Assembly: GCA_024405015.1 (NCBI GenBank)
Contig: JAKSPE010000011.1
Span: 1-64,000 of the forward strand
Reading direction: 5' to 3'
Length of the DNA stretch: 64,000 nt
Source of the DNA: Sphaerochaetaceae bacterium
Lineage (GTDB): Bacteria; Spirochaetota; Spirochaetia; Sphaerochaetales; Sphaerochaetaceae
Below are positions 25,436 through 33,352 of this stretch, piece by piece. Each line of letters begins with the position of its first letter. Position 1 is the first letter of the stretch. Both the position numbers and the translations under genes were made by a program. The notes under the pieces are model-generated. The model worked only from the letters and a program-made list of their open reading frames with translations, did no database searches and had not been told where the DNA came from.

Positions 25436-25975
25436 ATGGCTAACAAGTATTCAGGAACCCAGACAGAGAAGAACCTCCAGGCAGCATTCGCTGGAGAGTC
25501 ACAGGCAAGAAACAAGTACACATACTTCGCTTCCACAGCAAAGAAGGAAGGCTACGAGCAGATCGCTGACCTTTTCCTCAAGACCGCTGACAACGAGAAG
25601 GAGCACGCAAAGCTCTGGCTCAAGGAACTCGAGGGAATCGGTGACACAGCTCAGAACCTTGCAGAGGCTGCAAACGGCGAGAACTATGAGTGGACAGACA
25701 TGTACGAAGGTTTCGCAAAGACAGCTGAGGAAGAGGGTTTCAAGGCTCTCGCAGTCAAGTTCCGCCTCGTTGCAGCTATTGAGAAGAGACACGAGGAGCG
25801 CTACAGAGCACTTCTTCACAACATCGAGGCTGAAGAGGTCTTCAAGAAGAGTAGCGTAAAGGTTTGGGAGTGCCGCAATTGTGGTCACATCATCGTTGGA
25901 GAGAAGGCTCCAGAGGTTTGCCCAACATGTGCTCATCCAAAGGCATACTTCGAGATTCACCTCGAGAACTATTGA
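25436..25975 (+). CDS. rbr: rubrerythrin
   Basis: The 179-residue product has the di-iron four-helix bundle with [20 protein letters not shown], and EKRHEERY, followed by a C-terminal rubredoxin domain WECRNCGH and [12 protein letters not shown]. It reduces hydrogen peroxide in the cytoplasm of anaerobes using electrons from rubredoxin or an NAD(P)H reductase. An AAGGAG ribosome site precedes ATG. Codon choice is strongly biased (AAG, GAG, CTC, ACA), as in enolase and pckA here, which suggests high expression. It is linked to perR. Confidence 0.96.
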   Translation: MANKYSGTQTEKNLQAAFAGESQARNKYTYFASTAKKEGYEQIADLFLKTADNEKEHAKLWLKELEGIGDTAQNLAEAANGENYEWTDMYEGFAKTAEEEGFKALAVKFRLVAAIEKRHEERYRALLHNIEAEEVFKKSSVKVWECRNCGHIIVGEKAPEVCPTCAHPKAYFEIHLENY

Positions 25976-25997
25976 TTTTCGCTTGAAATCATCTATG

Positions 25998-26025
25998 CGC
26001 CATGGTCAACGCCATGGCGTTTTTT
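25998..26025 (+). terminator. rho-independent terminator of perR-rbr
   Basis: CGCCATGG (25998-26005) and CCATGGCG (26012-26019) form an 8-base stem with a 6-base loop, followed by TTTTTT. Confidence 0.9.
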
Positions 26026-26093
26026 ATTTTGCTTTAAAGGGCTATTCTCTTGTGCCTGATTGGCATAGAATCTGTTTGACGTGAGGTTTTGAC

Positions 26094-26753
26094 ATGCAGA
26101 CGACATTTGACACACAGCATATTGACTGGATTTTCTTTGATGTCGGCTGCACTTTGGTCGACGAGTCACATGTCTGGAAGCGCAGGGCCCACGAACAGTA
26201 TGAACTGGAAAAGGATCGTCTTGTTTCCCTGGGTTTGGATGAAGACGGCCTATATCGCGCCATTATGGAAGGCTATGCGGTTCCAGGTACCAAGTATCGC
26301 CATACCGCAGAACGTTTGGGATTGGTAACGTTGGCTCCATACCAAACCGAGCTGGAAACGCTTTACGACGGCGTTTTCCAAATGCTGCGTTCCCTGAAAG
26401 ACTGTTATCACCTGGGTATTATCGCAAACCAGAGTACAGGGCTTTCGGAGCGTCTGAAAGGCTATGGGATTCTGGATCTGTTTGACCTTGTGGTGTCTTC
26501 TGCGGACATTGGAGTCAAGAAGCCTGCTCCTGAAATTTTCCAGTATGCTCTTGAAAAAGCTGGCTGCAGTGCATCGCGCTCAGTTATGGTAGGCGATCGG
26601 CTGGACAATGACATTGAGCCTGCCAAGGCATTAGGCTTTCATACCATCAGAATTGTTCAGGGTATCTCCAGTGGCCAGATGCCATCGCGTCCTTCCGAGG
26701 AAGCCGAGGTCACAGTCCATTCCATTTCTGAGCTTTCTGAGGTCTTTCACTGA
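26094..26753 (+). CDS. HAD-superfamily hydrolase with a DxG variant active site
   Basis: The 219-residue protein has the HAD layout: motif I FFDVGCTLVD near residue 14, motif II IIANQS, motif III KKPAPEIF and motif IV MVGDRLDNDIEPAKALG. In motif I the second aspartate, normally the general acid of phosphatases, is glycine (DVG). Some HAD subfamilies keep activity with this variant, so the loss does not prove inactivity. The cap region resembles YjjG/PGP-type C1 caps. The substrate is unknown. It stands alone. Confidence 0.87.
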   Translation: MQTTFDTQHIDWIFFDVGCTLVDESHVWKRRAHEQYELEKDRLVSLGLDEDGLYRAIMEGYAVPGTKYRHTAERLGLVTLAPYQTELETLYDGVFQMLRSLKDCYHLGIIANQSTGLSERLKGYGILDLFDLVVSSADIGVKKPAPEIFQYALEKAGCSASRSVMVGDRLDNDIEPAKALGFHTIRIVQGISSGQMPSRPSEEAEVTVHSISELSEVFH

Positions 26754-26848
26754 ATTTCACTTTTTTTGAGCTGATTTGAGGCTTGCGTATTGAAGTTTTC
26801 AATTTTTACGATGCTGTTTTCCCCATTTTTGGTGAAAAGGCATGAGAA

Positions 26849-26892
26849 CATAAGAAAAGGGTGCAACTTCCATTGCGTTCTGTTGCACCCTT
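26849..26892 (-). terminator. rho-independent terminator of the aconitase X operon
   Basis: AAGGGTGCAAC and GTTGCACCCTT pair in an 11-base stem (outer ends 26857 and 26892). Read on the minus strand the stem is followed by TTCTTAT, a moderate U-tract. Confidence 0.65.
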
Positions 26893-26910
26893 AAACCTGT
26901 GAACTTGTTG

Positions 26911-27357
26911 TTACTCTTCGATCTCGACGATTCCACCTTCCTTGATGGTAATGGTCATGTCATCTTTCACATCGTTCAGAAAGTCTTCGCCCAGAGAGTC
27001 AATGACCGGCATGTGGCTGTCGTTGAGCCAGACATCCTGCAAAATCGCACCTGCTGCAGCCAGTGAGTCAATCGGCTCAGAGAACAGCATGCAGGCTGGC
27101 TGACGACCCATTGCGCAAGCACAGTACAGGACAAGGCCTCCTGTTGTGGATCCGATGGTTCGTGGAAGGCAAAGTGCCTTTCCTGCCATCTGCTTTCCAT
27201 AGAGGTCAGGATTGTTCTGATCTCCACAGGTTGCTGTCTTGTCTCCGAACTGGAGGGCTTTCTGGAACGAAGCCAGTGTGTTGAGTCCATTGTGTGATAC
27301 TACAGCCTTTGCAGTAACCGTACCTTTGGCAACTATTCTTCCTTGATACTGCTTCAT
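26911..27357 (-). CDS. aconitase X small (swivel) subunit, DUF126
   Basis: The product is 148 residues from ATG 27357, whose codon overlaps the stop of the large subunit (ATGA). The conserved segment PRTIGSTTGGLVLY near residue 66 is the DUF126 active-site loop. In aconitase X the small swivel and large domains together dehydrate substrates such as cis-3-hydroxy-L-proline in bacteria or phosphomevalonate in archaea. Here they are separate genes. The substrate is not known. Confidence 0.87.
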   Translation of the reverse strand: MKQYQGRIVAKGTVTAKAVVSHNGLNTLASFQKALQFGDKTATCGDQNNPDLYGKQMAGKALCLPRTIGSTTGGLVLYCACAMGRQPACMLFSEPIDSLAAAGAILQDVWLNDSHMPVIDSLGEDFLNDVKDDMTITIKEGGIVEIEE

Positions 27358-28631
27358 CAGTTCTGACCTCCTGTAATGATGTTCAAAAGCTCTGCATCTT
27401 TGTAATACCTGGCAGAGGTGTATGTTCTGAGCTTGTTGGAGGAGGTGATGGTTGGCACCTTCTGGCAAATCGGGTTGTTCATGTACATCAGTGGACAGAT
27501 GTAGGAAAGAACGACACCTTCGTCCATGAGAGTCTGGTACTCTGGCTCTTTCTTGAATGCTTCAATGACATCTGGAGCTGTTGTGAAGACGGTAGGGACA
27601 ACCACTTTCTTCTTTCCGTTCTTTTCAAGAGATTCCTTGATATCGGCTGTCCAGCGTTTGAGCTGGGCCATGGAAAGGTGAGGACATCCGATGAAACAGA
27701 TTTTCGGCTTTGCATCTTTGTTCTTCCAGATGACAGGGTAGCTGTCATAGACACGCTGAAGCTCTGCATCATCGATGACATATTCCTTGGCACCTTCTGC
27801 AATCAGAGATCGTCCTGCTTCAACCGCTTCTGGAGTGATGTTCTCCACATGGTACAGACCTACGGCACCGTTAGATGCGGTGGCAGCTCCAAAGTCCTTC
27901 AGATAGGCCTTTGCGCTGTCATCGAGCTTTCCGCCAAGCCACTTGTCCAGACCTACGATGTAAGGGACGTCTTCAACGACCTTCATGCCTATGGCAGAAC
28001 CTAAGAGCTGGGCTTCTGGCATTTCGGAGGTCTCGATTCTGACGACCCAGGTGGCCTTTCTGCCTTCATCCTTCAGAAGACCGAAGGAAGGCACAAAACC
28101 TGCGATGGAGCCCATGATATCGATGATTCCGCTGTTTCTGTTGCAGCGTGCACCCAGCACGGAGTTGGCATAGACGACAGCACTGGATTCACTCCAGGAA
28201 AGGACTTCGCCCTTCTTTGGGGTGTTACCAACCTCGTCCATGTAGGCGGTGCAGGTGAATGCGTTGTCGTTCAGAAGTCCAAGCTTTTTCAGCTGCTCTT
28301 CATATTCCTGCTGCTTTGTATACATGAAGTTGTTGAAGACGAACTTCTCAATGAGGTTTGCAGGAACATTCTTGTCCATTGGCCTTGGGTCCACAGAGAA
28401 CTTCTGGCCGGAAAGGGCATCTGAGGCGATGAGCTCGTCCAAAAGCGTATACACGGAACCAAGGGCCTTGAGGCCGAATGATGTGACAAGGTGATTGTAT
28501 TTTGATGTGACAGGAACCATTTCATCGGCTCCGAACAGTTCTCCATAGCGGACCAGGGTCTCCATGACCTTGGCCTGGGTTTCTCCCTTTTTGCCATCCA
28601 GGATGGCTTTCTGCTCTTCTGTGAGTCTCAT
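27357..28631 (-). CDS. aconitase X catalytic large subunit, DUF521
   Basis: The 424-residue protein matches the aconitase X catalytic domain. MDEVGNTPKKGEVLSWSESSA and NSVLGARCNRNSG (conserved serine and cysteine residues) lie near residues 130-165, and IGCPHLS near residue 314 holds another cluster ligand. It should bind an iron-sulfur cluster and dehydrate a hydroxy acid. It is the middle gene of an operon with an OYE-type flavoenzyme upstream and the swivel subunit downstream. A hydroxyproline-degradation role is the nearest precedent, but no proline racemase is here. Confidence 0.88.
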   Translation of the reverse strand: MRLTEEQKAILDGKKGETQAKVMETLVRYGELFGADEMVPVTSKYNHLVTSFGLKALGSVYTLLDELIASDALSGQKFSVDPRPMDKNVPANLIEKFVFNNFMYTKQQEYEEQLKKLGLLNDNAFTCTAYMDEVGNTPKKGEVLSWSESSAVVYANSVLGARCNRNSGIIDIMGSIAGFVPSFGLLKDEGRKATWVVRIETSEMPEAQLLGSAIGMKVVEDVPYIVGLDKWLGGKLDDSAKAYLKDFGAATASNGAVGLYHVENITPEAVEAGRSLIAEGAKEYVIDDAELQRVYDSYPVIWKNKDAKPKICFIGCPHLSMAQLKRWTADIKESLEKNGKKKVVVPTVFTTAPDVIEAFKKEPEYQTLMDEGVVLSYICPLMYMNNPICQKVPTITSSNKLRTYTSARYYKDAELLNIITGGQN

Positions 28632-28640
28632 GTATCCTCC

Positions 28641-30695
28641 TCAGATCTTCATGGCGACTTCATAAGCGCGCCAAATTGCGGATTTCAGGTTGCCTACCTG
28701 GTTGCAGTCACCGACAAGATAGACGTTCTTTGCCTTAGGTGCGATTGGGGTAGGGATGTATCCTGCCGATGAGATGACGGAGTCACAGGCAATCTCCATT
28801 GTCTTTCCGTCCTTGCCCTTGACGGTGATAGATCCGTCCTTGACCTCTGCAAGTGTGGTCTCCAGATAGACTGGGACCTTCTTCCACGCAAACCATTCTC
28901 TGAGATAGGAGGAGTTTGCAAGACAGACTCCCTTCTGGGAGACAAGGTCGTCCTTCATCTCAACGATGATCGGCTCGTGGCCTTTGAGTGCGAGTTCATA
29001 GGCAATCTCACAACCGGTGAGGCCTCCGCCAATGACAGCAACCTTCTTTCCGACCTGCTTGCCGTTCAGGTATTCGCAAGCCTCGACCATTTTCTCGTAA
29101 CCTGGAACCCGTTTGAGAAGTCTCGGTGTTGCACCAGTTGCGACAATGACAGGATCCTTTCCGAATTCAGCGATGTCCTTGACCTCATCGTTGTACTGGA
29201 CGGTGATTCCAAGCTTTGTCATTTCGCGTCGATACCACTGCAGAAGGGCTCTGAGGCTTCCCTTGTAGGACTCGGAGGAGGCTGGGATGAAGGTTCCGCC
29301 AAGAACATCGGACTTTTCGTGGATGACAGGGTTGTGGCCGCGAAGCTTCAGGACTCTTGCTGCCTCCATACCGCCGATACCACCGCCGATGATGTGGACG
29401 ACCTTCGGATTGGAGGTCTGTTTGATGTAGTGCTTGTTCCACTGCATCATCTCCGCGTTGACTGCACAGCGAGCAAGGTGCAGGGAATCGGAGAGATTCT
29501 GATCGTTTGGAACACCCTTGTAATGGCACATGTTGAAACATCCGTTGTGGCACTGGATGCAAGGACGGATATCCTCTTCTCGGCCTTCGATGACCTTTGT
29601 GAACCACTGAGGGTCTGCAAGGAAGTTTCTGGCAAATCCAACACCATCGATCTTGCCTTCTGCAACGGACTTTGCTCCCGCTTCGACAGTCATCTTTCCG
29701 GCACAGACTACTGGGATGTCAACGAACTTTCTGATGTGCTCGACATACTCGAGGTTGCAGTTCTCCGGCATATATACAGGTGGATGTGCCCAGTACCAGG
29801 CGTCGTAGGTTCCGTTGTCACAGTTGAGCATGTCATAGCCTGCATCCTGTAGGAACTTGGCGGCGATTTCAGATTCTGCCATGTCACGGCCGGCTTCTAC
29901 GAAGTCCTCTCCTGGAAGTGCTCCTTCGCGCATTCCCTTTGTCTTTGAGACGACGGAATAGCGTAGTGAGACTGGGAAGTCGGCACCACATTCCTTCTTG
30001 ATTGCCTTGACGATTTCAGCTGCGAAGCGATAGCGGTTCTCAAGGCTTCCACCATATTCGTCAGTTCTCTTGTTCACATAGTGCAGAGTGAACTGGTCAA
30101 GAAGATATCCTTCATGTACTGCGTGGATCTCTACGCCATCGACACCTGCGTCCTTGCACATCTTTGCGCTCTTTGCGAATGCCTGAATGAAGAATTGAAT
30201 CTCCTGCTTTGTCATCTCTCTGGATGGAAGCTTGTCACTCCATCGGTTTGGGGAAGGGGAAGCGGAGGCTGTGATCTTGTCCAAATCCATGACTGGTTTG
30301 GAAAGGACCCTGAGAACAGGATTGTTGTATAGGGTCTCCATCATCTCGGAGACGGTAAAGGATCGTCCGAATCCTGCTGTGAGCTGAATGAAGAGTTTTG
30401 CACCTGTCTTATGGAACTCCGGCATCCATTTGGCAAGGTCATTGAACATCTTCTTCTTTTTGTAGAGCCACTGGCCGAACATCGGGTTATAGACTGGTTG
30501 GCAGCCAGGAAGCAGAAGTCCACAGTTGTTCTCTGCCACCGTTTTGATGAATCGTGCGCCATCTTTGTCGAAGTGGTTGACCTCCATCCATCCGAACAGG
30601 TCTGTTCCACCCATAGATGTGAGTACGATGCGGTTCTTGATTTCCACGTTTCCGATCTTCCAAGGGGTCAGAAGCGGTTTGAGTTCATCTTTCAT
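28641..30695 (-). CDS. FadH/old yellow enzyme-type oxidoreductase (FMN, 4Fe-4S, FAD)
   Basis: The 684-residue product starts at ATG 30695 after GGAG. The N-terminal FMN TIM barrel has GVEIHAVHEGYLLDQF near residue 171 and a [4Fe-4S] motif CIQCHNGCFNMC near residue 345. A C-terminal FAD/NAD(P) half follows with HIIGGGIGGMEAARVL and VAVIGGGLTGCEIA. This is the layout of 2,4-dienoyl-CoA reductase and bile-acid or trimethylamine-type enzymes. It reduces an activated C=C bond with NAD(P)H. It heads the aconitase X operon, so the pair may reduce the unsaturated product of that dehydratase; this is inferred. Confidence 0.9.
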   Translation of the reverse strand: MKDELKPLLTPWKIGNVEIKNRIVLTSMGGTDLFGWMEVNHFDKDGARFIKTVAENNCGLLLPGCQPVYNPMFGQWLYKKKKMFNDLAKWMPEFHKTGAKLFIQLTAGFGRSFTVSEMMETLYNNPVLRVLSKPVMDLDKITASASPSPNRWSDKLPSREMTKQEIQFFIQAFAKSAKMCKDAGVDGVEIHAVHEGYLLDQFTLHYVNKRTDEYGGSLENRYRFAAEIVKAIKKECGADFPVSLRYSVVSKTKGMREGALPGEDFVEAGRDMAESEIAAKFLQDAGYDMLNCDNGTYDAWYWAHPPVYMPENCNLEYVEHIRKFVDIPVVCAGKMTVEAGAKSVAEGKIDGVGFARNFLADPQWFTKVIEGREEDIRPCIQCHNGCFNMCHYKGVPNDQNLSDSLHLARCAVNAEMMQWNKHYIKQTSNPKVVHIIGGGIGGMEAARVLKLRGHNPVIHEKSDVLGGTFIPASSESYKGSLRALLQWYRREMTKLGITVQYNDEVKDIAEFGKDPVIVATGATPRLLKRVPGYEKMVEACEYLNGKQVGKKVAVIGGGLTGCEIAYELALKGHEPIIVEMKDDLVSQKGVCLANSSYLREWFAWKKVPVYLETTLAEVKDGSITVKGKDGKTMEIACDSVISSAGYIPTPIAPKAKNVYLVGDCNQVGNLKSAIWRAYEVAMKI

Positions 30696-30715
30696 AGGCT
30701 TTTCTCCTTGTCCCA

Positions 30716-30734
30716 ATTGTAACCCAATAATTGG
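30716..30734 (-). promoter_or_regulatory. candidate -10 element and palindromic operator of the OYE-aconitase X operon
   Basis: On the minus strand TACAAT (30716-30721) precedes the OYE gene by about 20 bases. Just upstream of it CCAATAATTGG (30724-30734) is a perfect 11-base palindrome. No good -35 lies at 17 bases, so an activator may be needed. Confidence 0.4.
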
Positions 30735-30817
30735 TTATTGCATAACAAAAAAGAACTTATTGGAAAAACCTGTGAACGTAGCAGCATCTCTTGGCCTTTC
30801 TGGTGATTTGACCTTTG

Positions 30818-30844
30818 TTGACAATTTTGTACATTTGCTATAGA
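30818..30844 (+). promoter_or_regulatory. candidate promoter of the 30.9-kb membrane/lipoprotein gene
   Basis: TTGACA (30818-30823) is followed by TATAGA (30839-30844) with 15-base spacing, or TAGAAC at 30841 with 17. It lies about 27 bases before the start codon. Confidence 0.5.
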
Positions 30845-30870
30845 ACAACGTGGCAATCTGGAGGGTAATT

Positions 30871-31269
30871 ATGGAGCATCGCAGAAATCGCGCAATCATC
30901 ATCGGATCAATGGTAATCGTCTTGGCTTTGCTTGTAGTGTGTGTGAGTTGCTGTGTGCTGGACAATCAGAGCAGTTTTACAGGAAGCAGTGTCAAGAACG
31001 CTGACCGCTACACACTGGACTTCTCCGTTATGAACCAGAGCGATAGCCATGTTCTGACCTGCAAGGAAGGGGACACCCTTCATGTTTCGTTCTCTATTGC
31101 CAAGGGCACTGTGGATCTTCTGATCGGCATGGAGGGTCAAAGCCCAATCTATCGCGGAAATGCCATTTCAGACGGCGATTTCGGTGTAGTGGTGTCTCAG
31201 TCTGGCGATTACAAGATCACCGTCAATGCCAAGAAGGCTGCTGGAAAGCTTGAGGTGAAGCTCCAGTGA
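30871..31269 (+). CDS. membrane-anchored or lipid-anchored beta-rich protein
   Basis: The 132-residue product starts at ATG 30871, 6 bases after GGAGG. A basic N-terminus is followed by one hydrophobic segment, AIIIGSMVIVLALLVVCVS, ending in a CC pair that could act as a lipobox. The mature part has a single small beta domain with HVSFSIAKGTVDLLI and SGDYKITVNAKKAAGKLEV, which resembles C-terminal bacterial pre-peptidase-like strands. I know no family. It stands alone with its own promoter and terminator. Confidence 0.68.
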   Translation: MEHRRNRAIIIGSMVIVLALLVVCVSCCVLDNQSSFTGSSVKNADRYTLDFSVMNQSDSHVLTCKEGDTLHVSFSIAKGTVDLLIGMEGQSPIYRGNAISDGDFGVVVSQSGDYKITVNAKKAAGKLEVKLQ

Positions 31270-31293
31270 CGGTTTGTTTGCCCATAAAAAGAG

Positions 31294-31329
31294 AAAGGCT
31301 GCCATGGAACGTCTGTTCCGGCAGCCTTT
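31294..31329. terminator. bidirectional rho-independent terminator between convergent genes
   Basis: AAAGGCTGCC (31294-31303) pairs with GGCAGCCTTT (31320-31329). T-rich stretches follow on both strands (TTTCTT rightwards, CTCTTTTT leftwards). Confidence 0.85.
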
Positions 31330-31347
31330 GCCTTTCTTGGGCAGAAC

Positions 31348-31788
31348 TCAGTAGAGCTTAGCACCTGCTGGGATTGCGTCACTGACCATGACCAGGTTCA
31401 GCTTCTCCTCACCGTTCTCTGTGTGAACAGCAGAAAGGAGCATTCCGCAGGAATCGATTCCCATCATGTTTCTTGGTGGGAGGTTTGTGATGGCGACAAG
31501 GCTCTTTCCGACAAGCTGCTCAGGCTCATAGTAGGCGTGGATGCCGCTGAGGATGATGCGGTCTGTGCCTGTTCCATCATCAAGAACGAAGTGCAGAAGC
31601 TTCTTGCTCTTCTTGACTGCTGTACATTCCTTGACCTTGACGACACGGAAATCTGACTTGGAGAATGTCTCAAAATCAACATACTCTGTGAAAAGAGGCT
31701 CTGTCTCAATTGGTGACTTCTCAACAACTGGAGTCTCTGCAGCTGCCTCAACAGCAACTTCTTCCTTTACCATTTCTTCTGTATCCAT
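31348..31788 (-). CDS. EMAP II/MetG-C-terminal-like tRNA-binding domain protein
   Basis: The 146-residue product has an acidic N-terminal tail (residues 1-38) and then a tRNA-binding OB fold of the MetRS beta/EMAP II type: FRVVKVKEC, DDGTGTDRIILSGI, LVAITNLPPRNMMGIDSCGMLLSA. Standalone copies assist methionyl-tRNA synthetase or act as a tRNA-binding chaperone (CsaA-like). MetG itself is not in the window. The acidic, alanine-rich tail is unusual and looks disordered. Confidence 0.87.
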   Translation of the reverse strand: MDTEEMVKEEVAVEAAAETPVVEKSPIETEPLFTEYVDFETFSKSDFRVVKVKECTAVKKSKKLLHFVLDDGTGTDRIILSGIHAYYEPEQLVGKSLVAITNLPPRNMMGIDSCGMLLSAVHTENGEEKLNLVMVSDAIPAGAKLY

Positions 31789-31927
31789 AATGCTTTTCCT
31801 TTATGACGATTTCGTTGGCTTTATCATACAACGAAAGGCGGGGGATTTCATATACCTTTGTCGTTTTGGAAATGCATACTTTGGTGTAAAATGGAGGCGT
31901 TGTGACCTTGAAGGGAGGATTAAACAT

Positions 31928-33352
31928 ATGGATAGAAGAACAAAGTGGACCTATTGCATTGGTGCTACGGGTAGGGATGCCGCCTATGCCTTGGTGAGCA
32001 TGTTCCTGATGCTGTATGTCCAGTACACCATGAACCTGACCACTGCACAGTTTGCGGTAATCAGTGCGATTATGGTTCTATGCATGGTCTGGGATGCGAT
32101 AAATGACCTTCTGATGGGAATCATCATTGAGAATACAAACATGGCAATGGGCAAGTTCAAGCCATGGATTCTCATCGGAGCCATCACAAACGCCCTTTGC
32201 ATCGTCGCCCTGTTCTCCATCCGACCTACAGGTTGGGGTTTTGTTTGCTTCTATTCCATCGCCTACCTTTGCTGGGGAATGACCTATACCATGAACGACA
32301 TTGCCTACTGGGGCGTTCTTCCTACACTTACCTCAGATGCCAGACAGAGGGATAATCTTGTCACCATCATGGGTGTGTTCATCTGCGTAGGACAGTTCCT
32401 TGTCGGTGGAATCGTGCCTATTGTGGTGGCGGGAAATGCAGTTGTGACCTATCGCGTCATTGCGATGATTGTCGCCGTCTCGCTGGTGCTGTTTCAGGGA
32501 CTTACCGCTTTCGGAATCACAGAAAATGACCGTTTGCCAAAGCAGAAGCAGCTTTCTCTTAAGGATATGTTTGCGATATTTGCACGTAACGACCAGCTGG
32601 TCTGCATGGGAATTGCGAATCTGCTGTTCAATGTGGGATGCAATCTGCTGATCATTTTCGGCGTGAACTTCTTCTACATCGAATATGGTTATTCTGATGC
32701 AGGTGATCTTGTGACGCTTTTCACCGTCATGTACGGTCTTGGAACGCTGGTGTCCCAGGCCTTGTACGCAACCATCGCCAACCGATTCACCCGCCTTCAG
32801 ATTCTCAAGGTTGTCATTGTAGTCCTGGTTGTGGGCTATCTTAGCCTGTTGGGATTCGGCTATGTGCTTCCTAAGAACCTGATTCTTCTGAATGCTGTTG
32901 GTTTTGTGATTTTCTTTGCACAGGGTCTGTTCAATCTTGTGAACATCGTCATGATCAACAACACCATCGAATACGATGAGGTCCGTTTCCAGGAACGCCA
33001 TGATTCCGTAATCTCCGCTGTACGTTCCTTCAGCGTAAAGCTTGCAGGTGGCATCAACCAGGGCATATCAACCCTGACGTTGATTGTCAGCGGAATCTAT
33101 GTCATGAGCCAGAACATCTCAGCACTTGAGATTCAGGTCGGTCAGGGTAGTACCACAACGGCAAAGGCTCTGGAGCAGGCAAATGGCTATATTTCGATGG
33201 TGACAGGTTCCCAGGCTCTGATCTTTCGCCTTTGCATGGTCTGCGTTCCACTTGTCACGCTAGTGGCTTCCTATGTGCTGATTCGAAAACGTTACAGAAT
33301 TGACGAAAACGAGTATGCAAGCCTTCTTGCGAAACTCGGAAGAGATTACTAG
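31928..33352 (+). CDS. GPH-family sugar:cation symporter (MelB-like MFS)
   Basis: The 474-residue protein starts at ATG 31928 after GGGAGG. It has twelve predicted membrane segments and the GPH family features: a DAxND motif in VWDAINDLLMG near residue 57, and an early loop KFKPWILIGA near residue 78 matching the family pattern GRFRPWI. The family imports glycosides, pentosides or hexuronides with Na+ or H+. Its stop shares CTAG with the stop of the convergent ABC permease gene. The sugar is not predictable here. Confidence 0.9.
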   Translation: MDRRTKWTYCIGATGRDAAYALVSMFLMLYVQYTMNLTTAQFAVISAIMVLCMVWDAINDLLMGIIIENTNMAMGKFKPWILIGAITNALCIVALFSIRPTGWGFVCFYSIAYLCWGMTYTMNDIAYWGVLPTLTSDARQRDNLVTIMGVFICVGQFLVGGIVPIVVAGNAVVTYRVIAMIVAVSLVLFQGLTAFGITENDRLPKQKQLSLKDMFAIFARNDQLVCMGIANLLFNVGCNLLIIFGVNFFYIEYGYSDAGDLVTLFTVMYGLGTLVSQALYATIANRFTRLQILKVVIVVLVVGYLSLLGFGYVLPKNLILLNAVGFVIFFAQGLFNLVNIVMINNTIEYDEVRFQERHDSVISAVRSFSVKLAGGINQGISTLTLIVSGIYVMSQNISALEIQVGQGSTTTAKALEQANGYISMVTGSQALIFRLCMVCVPLVTLVASYVLIRKRYRIDENEYASLLAKLGRDY

